This document shows positions 16,205 through 24,487 of a stretch of 36,183 nucleotides of DNA, piece after piece. The position numbers and the translations under genes are program-made. The stretch lies in assembly GCF_030684035.1 (NCBI RefSeq), contig NZ_JAUXPI010000059.1:1-36183 (forward strand), written 5' to 3'. The notes under the pieces were generated by a model. That model was given only the letters and a program-made list of their open reading frames with translations, was not told the DNA's origin and made no database searches. Within the stretch, counting starts at the first letter, position 1; every line of letters starts with the position of its first letter. The stretch comes from Phaeovulum sp. Lineage in GTDB: Bacteria > Pseudomonadota > Alphaproteobacteria > Rhodobacterales > Rhodobacteraceae.

Positions 16205-17194
16205 TCAGTTGACCGGGCAGGTGTTGTCGCTCATGTAGTCATGCACCATGATCTCGCCCGAGATGATCTTGGCAGCGGCGGCTTCCACCGCGGCCAGCAT
16301 TTCGGGGCTGACAAGAGCGGCGTTGTTGTCATCCATCGCAAAGCCCACGCCACCGGCGGCAAGGTCCATCACGTTGATGCCGGTTTCCAGATCGGTGCCC
16401 GACATGAAGGCATCGTAAACCGCGTTATCGACGCGCTTGAGCATCGAGGTCAGCACCTTGCCCGGTTGCAGGTGGTTCTGGTTGCTGTCCACGCCGATCG
16501 ACAGGATGCCCGCATCCGCCGCCGCCTGCAGCACGCCAATGCCGGTGCCGCCCGCTGCCGCATAGATCACGTCAGCGCCTTGCGACACCTGCGAGGCGGT
16601 CAGTTCCGCGCCCTTCACCGGGTCGTTCCAGGCGGTCGGCGTGGTGCCGGTCATGTTCTGGATCACCTTGGCTGCCGGGTTGGCTGCCTTGACACCCTGC
16701 GCATAGCCGCAGCCGAACTTGCGGATCAGCGGAATATCCATGCCGCCGATGAAGCCGACGGTGCCGGTTTTCGAGGCCATCCCCGCCATGATGCCGACAA
16801 GGTAGGAACCCTGCTCTTCGGTGAATACCACCGAACGCACGTTCGGCTGGTCAACCACCATGTCGATGATCGCGAATCTGGTGTTCGGGTAGTCGGGCGC
16901 AACCGTGTTCAGCACATCGCCAAAAGCAAAGCCGGTCATCACGATCGGGTTGGCACCGGTTTCGGCAAGGCGGCGGAGCGCCTGCTCGCGCTGCGCTTCC
17001 GACTGCATTTCCAGTTCCTTGTAGCTGCCGCCGGTTTCCGCCTTCCAGCGCTCGGCACCGCCAAAGGCAGCTTCGTTGAAGGATTTGTCGAATTTGCCGC
17101 CAAGATCATAGATCAGCGCCGGATCGGCAAGCGCCGGACCTGCGCAAAGCGCCAGCGTCGCCGCCGCGCCAAGGAACTGTTTCATGAGGGTCAT
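16205..17194 (-). CDS. BMP family nucleoside-binding protein
   Basis: The start at 17194 has GGGAG at the right distance on the minus strand; ATG 17185 is possible. The 329-residue product has a signal peptide ending ALA before D25. Cys18 in the signal is not in a good lipobox, so a soluble periplasmic protein is likelier than a lipoprotein. The body has the BMP/Med fold motifs DLGGKFDKSFNEAAFGG, IGGMDIPLIRKFGCGY and GVDSNQNHLQPGKVLTSMLKRVDNAVYDA. It delivers nucleosides to the permease pair and is the first gene of the operon. Confidence 0.9.
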   Translation of the reverse strand: MTLMKQFLGAAATLALCAGPALADPALIYDLGGKFDKSFNEAAFGGAERWKAETGGSYKELEMQSEAQREQALRRLAETGANPIVMTGFAFGDVLNTVAPDYPNTRFAIIDMVVDQPNVRSVVFTEEQGSYLVGIMAGMASKTGTVGFIGGMDIPLIRKFGCGYAQGVKAANPAAKVIQNMTGTTPTAWNDPVKGAELTASQVSQGADVIYAAAGGTGIGVLQAAADAGILSIGVDSNQNHLQPGKVLTSMLKRVDNAVYDAFMSGTDLETGINVMDLAAGGVGFAMDDNNAALVSPEMLAAVEAAAAKIISGEIMVHDYMSDNTCPVN

Positions 17195-17323
17195 AGGTGT
17201 CTCCCGGTCTGTTGCGCACCCGCCACTTGGCGGACGCCTGTTGGCGGGCGAAATGCCCGCAGACCCGGTGATTAGGGCGAAAGCAGGCGAGGCGGTCAAT
17301 AGCAATCTCGCGGCGGATGCGGT
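17195..17323 (-). promoter_or_regulatory. Leader and promoter of the nucleoside operon
   Basis: Read on the minus strand, TTGACC (17299-17294) and TAATCA (17274-17269) form a candidate sigma-70 promoter, but with a long 19-base spacer (18 if CTAATC is used). The leader then folds two hairpins: a GCGGGC/GCCCGC stem (17244-17260) and CCGCC/GGCGG (17220-17233). No known purine riboswitch fold was recognised. Confidence 0.4.
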
Positions 17324-17743
17324 TCAGCGCGCGCCAAGCGCCCGCGTCAGCACCAGCGCATCTTCCGGGCTGCCATCGGGATTGCGGTAATAGCCGCGCC
17401 GCCGCCCGGTCTCGCGCCAGCCCGCAGCGGCATAAAGCGCGCGCGCGGGCGCATTTGCCGCAGCCACCTCCAGAAATGCGGCCTCGGCCCCGGCAAGGCG
17501 CGCCGCCGCCTCGAACCCGGCCAGCAGCGCGCGGCCAAGCCCGCGCCGCCGCTCCGCCGGGGCAACCGCAAGGGTCAAGAGCTCGGCTTCGCCCGCCAGC
17601 GCCCGCCCCAGCACGAAACCGCGCGAATCACCCAGCACGAAAACCCCGGCAGTCGCGCACAAACCGGCAATCTCCGCGGCACTCCATGGCCGCGGCGTGC
17701 TGAAGGCGGCGGCGTGCAGCGCCGCCATCGCCGCGGGTGTCAT
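17324..17743 (-). CDS. rimI: Ribosomal protein S18-alanine N-acetyltransferase (RimI-like GNAT)
   Basis: The 139-residue GNAT has the acetyl-CoA binding A motif LAVAPAERRRGLGRALL and the B region ALYAAAGWRETGRRRGYYRNPDGSPEDALVL, which is typical of RimI. It overlaps tsaB by 4 bases, the standard tsaB-rimI arrangement. It acetylates the N-terminal alanine of S18 and possibly other proteins. Confidence 0.85.
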   Translation of the reverse strand: MTPAAMAALHAAAFSTPRPWSAAEIAGLCATAGVFVLGDSRGFVLGRALAGEAELLTLAVAPAERRRGLGRALLAGFEAAARLAGAEAAFLEVAAANAPARALYAAAGWRETGRRRGYYRNPDGSPEDALVLTRALGAR

Positions 17744-18390
17744 GGCACGATCACCGGCGCGGGCTCGCCCGGCAAGGCGGCATCGGCGGCGCGCAAATAG
17801 AGTGGCGCGGGGCGTGGCTGCGGCGTTGCGCGCCGCGCCGCCGCAAGCCGCGCCACCGCCTCGGACAACGGCATTGCCGCGTCCAGCAACCGCAGCCCCG
17901 GCACCGCCCCGGCCAGCGCTGGCGCAGCCGACCCGGTCACCGCCTGCCCCGTCACCAGTTCGCCCGCCAGCGCCTCGGCGGTGGCAAGCCGCGCCGCGCC
18001 ATTGGGGTCGAAAGCCTGCGCGTAAACCTCGCCTCGCCGCGCATCCATCGCTACCACGAGCGGCCTTGGCAGCCCGAAGGCCGCCGCCTCCAGCCCGCTC
18101 ACCCCCACGGCGGGTATCCCCAGCGCCAGCGCCAGCCCGCGCGCCGCCGCCACCGAAATCCGCACCCCGGTAAAATTGCCCGGCCCGGTACCAACGCCAA
18201 GTGCCGCCAGATCGCGCCAGCCCACACCGGCGCGGGCCAGCATCTCTTCCAGCATCGGCATCAGCCGTTCCGCCTGCCCCTTGGCCATCGCCTCAAAGCG
18301 GGCCTCAAGCAGCACCTCGCCCGCAAGCAAAGCGGCCGCGCAATGCGCGGCCGATGTGTCGAACCCCAATATCAGTGCCTCAGAGCGCAA
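17740..18390 (-). CDS. tsaB: tRNA threonylcarbamoyladenosine biosynthesis protein TsaB
   Basis: TsaB is the non-catalytic partner of TsaD in making t6A37 of ANN-decoding tRNAs. The 216-residue product opens LILGFDTSAAHCAAALL and has GVGTGPGNFTGVRISVAAARGLALAL, both diagnostic. The start is TTG at 18390, overlapping the nfuA stop by 11 bases; no better ATG exists near the conserved N terminus. It is followed by rimI. Confidence 0.9.
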   Translation of the reverse strand: MRSEALILGFDTSAAHCAAALLAGEVLLEARFEAMAKGQAERLMPMLEEMLARAGVGWRDLAALGVGTGPGNFTGVRISVAAARGLALALGIPAVGVSGLEAAAFGLPRPLVVAMDARRGEVYAQAFDPNGAARLATAEALAGELVTGQAVTGSAAPALAGAVPGLRLLDAAMPLSEAVARLAAARRATPQPRPAPLYLRAADAALPGEPAPVIVP

Positions 18391-18943
18391 CCGGGCGCAC
18401 CTCGCTCACCTCCGGAATGTAATGGCGCAGCAGGTTCTCGATGCCCATCTTCAGCGTCAGCGTGCTTGACGGGCAACCGGCGCAGGCCCCCTGCATGTGC
18501 AGGTAGACGACGCCCCGCTCGAAGCCATGAAAGGTGATGTCGCCGCCATCCTGCGCCACCGCCGGGCGCACCCGCGTGTCGAGCAATTCCTTGATCTGCG
18601 CCACGATCGCGGCATCGGGGCCGTCGTGCCCCGCATGCCCGCCCGCGGCCTTCGCCGCCGCCTCCAGCACCGGCGCGCCAGACTGGAAATGCTCCATGAT
18701 CGCGCCAAGCAGCGCCGGTTTCATGTGCTCCCATGCCACCGCCTCGGCCTTGGTCACGGTGATGAAATCGGCACCCAGAAACACCCCGGTGACCCCGGTC
18801 TGGGCGAACAGTCGCCGCGCCAGCGGCGAGCCCGCCGCCGCCTCGGGTGCCGGAAAATCGGCGGTGCCGGTTTCCAGCACGGTCATGCCGGGCAGAAACT
18901 TCAGCGTTGCCGGGTTCGGCGTGGTTTCGGTCTGGATGAACAT
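18380..18943 (-). CDS. nfuA: NfuA-type iron-sulfur cluster carrier
   Basis: The 187-residue protein has an N-terminal Nfu_N domain (MFIQTETTPNPATLKFLPG) and a C-terminal NifU-like domain with CAGC at 154-157 (QGACAGCPSS), whose two Cys bind a bridging Fe-S cluster in the dimer. A His-rich linker (GGHAGHDG) joins the domains. It delivers Fe-S clusters to target proteins. First gene of the nfuA-tsaB-rimI operon. Confidence 0.93.
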   Translation of the reverse strand: MFIQTETTPNPATLKFLPGMTVLETGTADFPAPEAAAGSPLARRLFAQTGVTGVFLGADFITVTKAEAVAWEHMKPALLGAIMEHFQSGAPVLEAAAKAAGGHAGHDGPDAAIVAQIKELLDTRVRPAVAQDGGDITFHGFERGVVYLHMQGACAGCPSSTLTLKMGIENLLRHYIPEVSEVRPVAL

Positions 18944-19023
18944 GGGCAGCCTCCGTGCGCGTCAGCACCGCATATGCGCTTCCCAAGCGTTTTCGTCAAG
19001 TTTGCCGCCCGGCAAATCGGCAG

Positions 19024-19077
19024 GGCTTCTTCTTTGCGAAAATACCCGCGGGGGTCCGGGGGCGGCCGCCCCCCGGC
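19024..19077. repeat. REP-like palindromic element
   Basis: A CTTCTT-n-AAAATACCCGCGGGGGTCC stretch is followed by the perfect 16-bp palindrome GGGGGCGGCCGCCCCC (19058-19073). Similar elements lie at 30695-30742, 21403-21460 and, inverted, about 9700-9726. On the minus strand the stem is followed by TATTTTC, so it could also terminate the stress-protein gene. Confidence 0.6.
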
Positions 19078-19533
19078 TCAGGTGATTTCCTCCAGCCGTT
19101 CCTTCGACATGTCGCCCGGCACGATGGTCAGCGGGCAGGGCAGGCTGGCCGAACTGCGCGACAGATGGGTGACCAGCGGCCCCGGCCCGGCCTTGTCGCT
19201 GCCCGCGCCAAGCACCAGCACGCCGATCTGCGGATTTTCACGGATTACCGCCAGGATCTCGGCGGCGGGCTCGCCCTCGCGGATAAGCAGCTCCGGGTTG
19301 ATCCCCTGCTTGTCGCGCATCCACTTGGCGAAAACCTCGAAATGCGCCTCGATCCGCTCGCGCGCCTCGTCGCGCATGATCTCGGCAACGCCGATCCAGT
19401 GCTGGTATTCCTCGGGCGGAATCACCGCAAGTATCGTCACCCCGGCACCGGTATGCGCAGCACGCAATGCCGCAAATCGCATCGCGTTCAGGCATTCGCG
19501 GGTGTCGTCAAGCACCACCAGAAACTTGCGCAT
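19078..19533 (-). CDS. Universal stress protein (UspA family)
   Basis: The 151-residue product from ATG 19533 starts MRKFLVVLDDTRECLNA, with the family's first strand and ligand Asp. It ends with VLVLGAGSDKAGPGPLV and PCPLTIVPG, which resemble the nucleotide-binding loop but do not match the full ATP motif. A longer start at 19587 would run into the neighbouring gene and is rejected. Precise role unknown. Confidence 0.85.
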   Translation of the reverse strand: MRKFLVVLDDTRECLNAMRFAALRAAHTGAGVTILAVIPPEEYQHWIGVAEIMRDEARERIEAHFEVFAKWMRDKQGINPELLIREGEPAAEILAVIRENPQIGVLVLGAGSDKAGPGPLVTHLSRSSASLPCPLTIVPGDMSKERLEEIT

Positions 19534-19558
19534 CAAGCCCCCCCTCAGCTCGGCGTGA

Positions 19559-20451
19559 TCATGGCGCGGAAGCGCGGCGCTTGGCAACTACCCTTGGCGG
19601 GGCGAGCGCGCGGCGCAGCGCCAGTTTGCCGACCGCCGCCAGCGCCGCGCCGATTTGCGCCAGCACAAGCCCCGCCATCGCCAGCGCGGCCGAGCGCGCG
19701 AAAGGCGCGGGCCTTGCCCAACACCGCCAGCGCGCGCCGCGTATCGGGGCCGGCCACTTCGGCCAGCCGGGCCAGCCGGGCCAGCACATGGGGCAACGTG
19801 TCCCAGCGGTTCAGCGCCCGCGCCGCGTCCGAAAGCTCAGCCTGCAGCCGCGCGGGCACGCTGCCCAGTTTGCGCGCCAGGCGCAGCCCGGTCACCCCGA
19901 CCTTGACCGTGGCGCTGGCACCACCGCTGCTCAGCACCAACCCGGTGGCCACCAGCCCCGCCACCGCCAACCCGGCCTCGAACTGGTCCACCTCTTGGCC
20001 AAGCGACCAGGCCAGCCCGGCGCGGCGCAGCGCATTCACGTCGCCCAGCGGCGAGGCTCCAGCGGCAGCGCGCAATAGCCAAGCTCGGCCAGCGTCCGGC
20101 AGCTGCCGATATCCCAGGCGCAGGCGGCGCAATCGCCCGCTTCCGCCAGCCAGCCCTGATCTTCCGCCAGCATCGCCCCGGCCTCGCCCACAAGCCCGGG
20201 CGGCAGCGCCAGCCCCCGTTCGCGCGCCAGGTCGAGGTAAAGCGCCACATCAGCGGTGCCTCCGCCGCCACCGCCAGCCGGGTGCTGACAAAGCCGGGGG
20301 TCGCGGTCGCGGCGACAGCGCGCGCCAGTGCCGCGCGGGCGCTCTCCAACGTCGGCACGGCAAAGGGGTGCTGCGCCAAGAGCACCCCCGCCAGCACCAC
20401 CGAACCCGCCGCCCAAAGCGCCAGCGCCAGCCGTGCCAGCCGCCGGATCAT
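19559..20451 (-). pseudogene. Frameshifted conserved membrane-protein gene
   Basis: Read on the minus strand from ATG 20451, the frame begins with a membrane anchor (MIRRLARLALALWAAGSVVL). The recognisable protein then continues in other frames: first as LYLDLARERGLALPPGLVGEAGAML...CAACAWDIGSCRTLAELGY, then as GDVNALRRAGLAWS...ARALNRWDTLP, and finally as ALAMAGLVLAQIGAALAAVG ending at 19559. At least three frame changes are needed, near 20260, 20050 and 19695. The start overlaps the aminotransferase stop by 4 bases, so it was once translationally coupled. It is either a decayed gene or a stretch with sequencing errors. Function unknown. Confidence 0.7.
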
Positions 20452-21311
20452 GCTCCCGAATGCGCGAAATCCCAGTAAAGCGCCCGCGCCCGGCGGGTGA
20501 TCGGCCCAAGCTGGTAGCTCACATCGTCAAAACCCCGCACCGGCGTGACCTTGGCGAAGTTGCCCGAAAGGAACACCTCGTCGGCAGCGCGGAAATCGTC
20601 GATCGTCAGCACTGTCTCGCGCACCTCCACCCCGTCGGCGCGCAAATTTGCGATGTGCCGCGCCCGGGTGATGCCGGAAAGGAAGGTGCCGTTGGCGATC
20701 GGCGTGAAGGCGACACCATCACGCACCATGAACACATTCGCGGTGGCGGTTTCTGCCACATTGCCCATCGCATCGCAGACCAGCGCATTGCCAAAGCCCT
20801 TTTGCTGCGCCTCGACCAGCATCCGCGCATTGTTGGGGTAAAGGCAGCCCGCCTTGGCGTTGCAGACGTTGTCGGCCAGCACCGGGCGGCGGAAACTTGT
20901 GGTGGTCAGCGTGGTCGTGGCCTCGGGTGCGGGCATCGGCACCTGCTCGAGACAAAGCGCAAAACCGGTGACCCCCTGCATCGGTGCCACCCCAAGTTCC
21001 GAGCCGTGGATCGCCCAGTACATCGGCCGCACATAAACCGCCGCCCCCTCGGCGTAGCGCGCCAGCCCCTCGCGCGCCATCGCCTCCATCTCCTCTGCCG
21101 CAAGCGTCGGGGTAATCATCAGCGCCTCGGCCGAGCGGTTGACGCGGGCACAATGCGCCGCAAGATCGGGGGCGACGCCCTCGAAATACCGCGCCCCGTC
21201 GAATACCGAACTGCCCTGCCAGATGCCATGGTCCGCCGCACGCATCACCGCCACGTCGCCCTCGTGCCAGCGCCCATCGAACCAGGTGCGGATATGCGTG
21301 CCAAATGCCAT
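20448..21311 (-). CDS. ilvE: Branched-chain amino acid aminotransferase
   Basis: A fold-type IV PLP enzyme of 287 residues. The start at 21311 has GGGAGGG upstream; a 45-residue longer reading is not supported. Motifs: WFDGRWHEGD near the N terminus, FDGARYFEG, RPMYWAIHG, the PLP lysine in DNVCNAKAG (about K153), and VAETATANVFMV with the PLP-contacting Glu. It interconverts Leu, Ile or Val with their 2-oxo acids using glutamate. D-amino acid aminotransferase or ADC lyase are less likely given length and motifs. Confidence 0.85.
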   Translation of the reverse strand: MAFGTHIRTWFDGRWHEGDVAVMRAADHGIWQGSSVFDGARYFEGVAPDLAAHCARVNRSAEALMITPTLAAEEMEAMAREGLARYAEGAAVYVRPMYWAIHGSELGVAPMQGVTGFALCLEQVPMPAPEATTTLTTTSFRRPVLADNVCNAKAGCLYPNNARMLVEAQQKGFGNALVCDAMGNVAETATANVFMVRDGVAFTPIANGTFLSGITRARHIANLRADGVEVRETVLTIDDFRAADEVFLSGNFAKVTPVRGFDDVSYQLGPITRRARALYWDFAHSGA

Positions 21312-21560
21312 CACGGGCCCTCCCTCTTTGCGGCGGGCATGAAAGCACTTTGCCGCGGCAGGGTCCAGCCGCCACCGGTGCCCCCCTTGTGAGCTTGCAT
21401 CCGGGTATTTGGGCGTTGAAGAGATCGCCGTTTCTCTAATGCTCAAATACCCCCCGCGGAGCGCGCTACGACCGGTGCCGCGAATTCGGCGGCAGCGGGG
21501 CGATTTGGCTTGCCGCTGGGCGCGAAAAACCGCTAGCGAGGTGGCCCGAAGGAGCCCGCC
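21312..21560. repeat. Divergent intergenic region with long imperfect hairpin
   Basis: Between the aminotransferase (minus) and the EamA gene (plus). GGGTATTTG (21403-21411) pairs with CAAATACCC (21444-21452), extended inward with some G-T pairs to about 15 bp. The right arm runs into CCCGCGG, as in the REP-like elements elsewhere in the window. The EamA gene has AAGGAG at 21549-21554. Promoters were not resolved. Confidence 0.5.
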
Positions 21561-22475
21561 ATGAACCTAGCCCTTTTCGCCGCCACCGTGCTCATCTGGG
21601 GCTCGACCTGGCTTGCCATTGCGCTGCAACTTGGCCCGGTTCCGGTGCTCGCCTCGATCTTTTACCGCTTCGCGCTGGCGGCGCTGCTGCTCTGGCCGCT
21701 GCTGATCGCCAGCGGGCGGCTGGCCCGCACCCGCCCGCGCGATCACCTGTTCATGGGCTTGCAGGGCCTTTGCCTGTTCAGCCTCAATTTCCTCTGTTTC
21801 TACCACGCCACCGCCTATATTCCCTCGGGCCTGGTTTCGGTGATCTTCTCGCTCGCCAGCATCTTCAACGCGGTGAACGCGCGGCTGTTCTTTGGCGAGC
21901 GGATCAGCGCGCGCGCGGTTCTGGCAACTGCGGTCGGGGTGGCCGGGCTGGTGGCGATCTTCTGGCACGACCTCTTTGGCGGCGCGCTCAATCTTGCCGC
22001 GCTGAAAGGCATCGGCCTGGCGATGCTCGGCACGCTGTTCTTTTCGCTCGGCAACATGGTGTCGCGGCGGCAGAGCGCCTCTGGCGTGCCGCCGCTTACC
22101 GCCAACGCCTGGGGCATGGGCTATGGCGCGGCCTTTCTGCTGGCGCTGATCGGGCTCAGCGGCACCGCGCTGCCGCTGCCACCCGATCTGCGCTACCTCG
22201 GCGCGCTCGCCTATCTGGCGCTTTTCGGCTCGGTGATCGGTTTCACCACCTACCTGATGCTGGTTGCGCGCATCGGCTCGGGGCGCGCGGCCTATGCAAC
22301 GGTGATGTTCCCGGTCATCGCGCTCATGCTCTCCTGGGGGTTCGAGGGCTATGAATGGCAATGGTCGGCGCTGGCGGGTGTCGGGCTGACGCTTCTGGGC
22401 AACGTCATCCTCTTTGCCCGCGCCCCGATCAGGGGGCCTCGCCCAGCAGCTTTTCAAGGTCGAGCGGTGCGGTGA
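21561..22475 (+). CDS. EamA/DMT superfamily transporter
   Basis: The 304-residue integral membrane protein has about ten helices in two EamA repeats. It starts MNLALFAATVLIWGSTWLAI, the classic DMT opening. The second repeat has FGSVIGFTTYLMLVARIGSGRAAYATVMFPVIALMLSW. Members export amino acids or other metabolites; the substrate is not predictable. Its last 47 bases overlap the end of the convergent VOC gene. Confidence 0.88.
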   Translation: MNLALFAATVLIWGSTWLAIALQLGPVPVLASIFYRFALAALLLWPLLIASGRLARTRPRDHLFMGLQGLCLFSLNFLCFYHATAYIPSGLVSVIFSLASIFNAVNARLFFGERISARAVLATAVGVAGLVAIFWHDLFGGALNLAALKGIGLAMLGTLFFSLGNMVSRRQSASGVPPLTANAWGMGYGAAFLLALIGLSGTALPLPPDLRYLGALAYLALFGSVIGFTTYLMLVARIGSGRAAYATVMFPVIALMLSWGFEGYEWQWSALAGVGLTLLGNVILFARAPIRGPRPAAFQGRAVR

Positions 22476-22914
22476 CCATGGCAAGGCTGCCGTCGGCGTT
22501 GCGCGGCCAGTCGGCCTCGGGGCGGTCGCGGTAAAGCTCGACTCCGTTGCCATCGGGATCGCTGAGGTAGATCGCCTCGCTCACCCCGTGGTCCGAGGCA
22601 CCTTCAAGCGGCCAGCCTGCCGCAACCAGGCGGCGCAAGGCATCGGCAAGGCTGGCGCGGTCGGGGTAGAGAAAGGCGGTATGGTATAGCCCGGTGGTGC
22701 CGCGCGCCGGCGGCTTGCCACCCCGGCTTTCCCAGGTGTTGAGCCCGATGTGGTGATGATAGCCCCCGGCGGAAAGGAATGCTGCCCCGGTGCCATAGCG
22801 CTGCTGCACCTCGAAGCCGAGCACCCCGGCATAAAAGCCGATGGCGCGGTCAAGGTCGGCCACCTTCAGATGCACATGGCCAATGCGGGTTTCGGGGTGG
22901 ATCGGGGCGCTCAT
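22429..22914 (-). CDS. VOC family protein (glyoxalase/ring-cleavage dioxygenase-like)
   Basis: The 161-residue product from ATG 22914 opens IGHVHLKVADLDRAIGFYAGVLGFEV, the usual VOC start with a metal-ligand His. It continues with AGGYHHHIGLNTWESRGGKPP and SDPDGNGVELYRDRPEADW, the latter with the Glu ligand. It resembles CatE/catechol 2,3-dioxygenase-like proteins, but may act on another substrate. The upstream in-frame extension to 23076 has no family character and is rejected. Confidence 0.82.
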   Translation of the reverse strand: MSAPIHPETRIGHVHLKVADLDRAIGFYAGVLGFEVQQRYGTGAAFLSAGGYHHHIGLNTWESRGGKPPARGTTGLYHTAFLYPDRASLADALRRLVAAGWPLEGASDHGVSEAIYLSDPDGNGVELYRDRPEADWPRNADGSLAMVTAPLDLEKLLGEAP

Positions 22915-23030
22915 CGGTCTTACCTCGCGGGATTCGTTTTGCAGGCTGCACTGACCCCAACATAGCGCCGAATCCGGGTCGATATCAGGCCGATGCGCGC
23001 TCATCCGCTGTGCAGCGCCGCGCAGAAACC

Positions 23031-23801
23031 TCAGCCCGCGAAAGGATCGGCCGCGTAGCGCACCCCGGCAAGGCAAAGCCCCTGTGGCGGGCAGACCGGC
23101 CCGCAGGCCGCCCGGTCCCGCGCCGCCAGGGCTGCGGCGACGTCGCCGGGTGCCCAGGCCCCGGCCCCCACCCGCTCCAGCGTGCCGACGATCGAGCGCA
23201 CCTGATTGTGCAGAAAACTGCGCGCCCGGAAATGCAGCCGTATCTCGCGCCCGCCCGGCACCGCCAGCGTCTCAAAGCCGATCTCGTCGAGCGTCTTGAC
23301 CGGCGATCTTGCCTGGCAAAGCGTCGAGCGGAAGGTGGTGAAATCATGGGTGCCGATCAGCTGCGCCGCGCCCGCGCGCATTGCGGCCAGATCAAGCGCC
23401 GCCTTCACCTGCCACACCCGCCCCCGCTCCAGCACCGCAGGCGCGCGCCGCTCCAGCAGCCGGAACAGATAGCGCCGCTCCAGTGCCGAAAACCGGGCGT
23501 GGAAATCCGCGCCGACCTCGGCCACCGCCAGCACCGCCACCGGATCGGGGCGCAACTGCGCGTTCAGCGCCTCGGCAAGCCGGAACGGTTCCCAGGCGCG
23601 CCCAAGGTCCACATGCGCCACCTGCCCGGTGGCATGCACCCCGGCATCGGTGCGCCCCGCCGCCGCAATCGTCACCGGCTCTGCCTGCAACCGCCCCAAC
23701 GCCGCCTCGACCGCGCCCTGCACCGAGGCATGCCCCGCCTGCCGCTGCCAGCCCGCGAAAGGGCCGCCGTCATATTCAAGCAGGAGCGCATATCTGGGCA
23801 T
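23031..23801 (-). CDS. truA: tRNA pseudouridine(38-40) synthase TruA
   Basis: The 256-residue product from ATG 23801 starts [21 protein letters not shown]. It has the catalytic Asp in [15 protein letters not shown] (D52) and the motifs [17 protein letters not shown] and [18 protein letters not shown], all typical of TruA. It converts U38-U40 of tRNA anticodon arms to pseudouridine. The 42-residue in-frame extension reads into the repeat-flanking region and is not real. Confidence 0.93.
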   Translation of the reverse strand: MPRYALLLEYDGGPFAGWQRQAGHASVQGAVEAALGRLQAEPVTIAAAGRTDAGVHATGQVAHVDLGRAWEPFRLAEALNAQLRPDPVAVLAVAEVGADFHARFSALERRYLFRLLERRAPAVLERGRVWQVKAALDLAAMRAGAAQLIGTHDFTTFRSTLCQARSPVKTLDEIGFETLAVPGGREIRLHFRARSFLHNQVRSIVGTLERVGAGAWAPGDVAAALAARDRAACGPVCPPQGLCLAGVRYAADPFAG

Positions 23802-23879
23802 GTGCCCCCATATCCCGCCCTGTTGCCCGCTGACAATCCCGCACCGCGTTTGGGCAGTGTCGAAATGCCCTTCGGGGGG

Positions 23880-24395
23880 TCGCGATGGCAGCAGGGGGGG
23901 CGGTGCCAGCGGGGGAACCGGTGGCAACAGGGAGGCGCGGCGGGACGCCGTGGCAGCTGGGGAGCGCGGCGGCAGCGGGCGAAGGGTAGCGGGGCCGCGT
24001 GGAGCGCGGTGCCAGCGGCGGAGCGCGGAGTCACGGGCGCGGTGGCAGCGCGGGAGCGTGGAGTCACGGGGGCACGGTGGCAGTGCGTGAGCGTGGAGTC
24101 ACGGGGGCAGCGGCAGCGGGGGAGCGCGGCTGCAGCGCTTGAGCGCGGGGGTCACGGGCGCGGCGGCAACGGGGGAGCGCGGCTGCGACAGGGAGCGCAG
24201 CGGCAGCGGGGGTCGCGGGGACGCGGCGGCAGCGGGGAAGCGCGGAGACACCGGCGCGGAGTCACGGGCGCGGTGGCAGCGAGGGAACCCGGGGGCGCGT
24301 GGAGCGATGTGGAAGCGGGCGATGGGTAGCGGCGGGCAACAGGGGCGCGGTGGCAACGGGGGAGCGCTCGGGTCGCGGGGGGGCAGATAGCCCCC
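23880..24395. repeat. Degenerate G-rich tandem repeat tract
   Basis: About 500 bases of strongly strand-asymmetric, G-rich DNA made of irregular 30-36 base units. Recurrent cores are GGTGGCAGCG, GGGGGAGCGCGG and GAGTCACGGG. Units often run GGYGGCARCGGGGGAGCG then GAGTCACGGGCGC. Frames across it give Gly/Arg/Ala-rich products without protein character. It separates truA (minus) from ycjX (plus), so it sits in a divergent promoter region. Bases 24396-24487 hold nothing recognisable beyond the ycjX leader. Confidence 0.75.
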
Positions 24396-24487
24396 CGCGC
24401 GGCGCGCATCGGGCCACACCGACGCAGCCCCTTTCATCGCGCCGCCCGCCCGCCTATCTTGAGCCAAACCTCTGGGGGCGCAGCATC

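Noticed and set aside
22779-24329. Plus-strand open frame of 516 codons over truA and the repeat tract
   Set aside because: It runs antisense to truA and reads into the G-rich repeat, giving an Arg/Gly/Ala-rich product.
23880-24395. CRISPR array
   Set aside because: The units are degenerate and contiguous, with no constant repeat or unique spacers and no cas genes nearby.
24299-24487. N-terminal extension of YcjX
   Set aside because: It lies partly in the repeat tract, and family similarity starts at the TTG at 24488.
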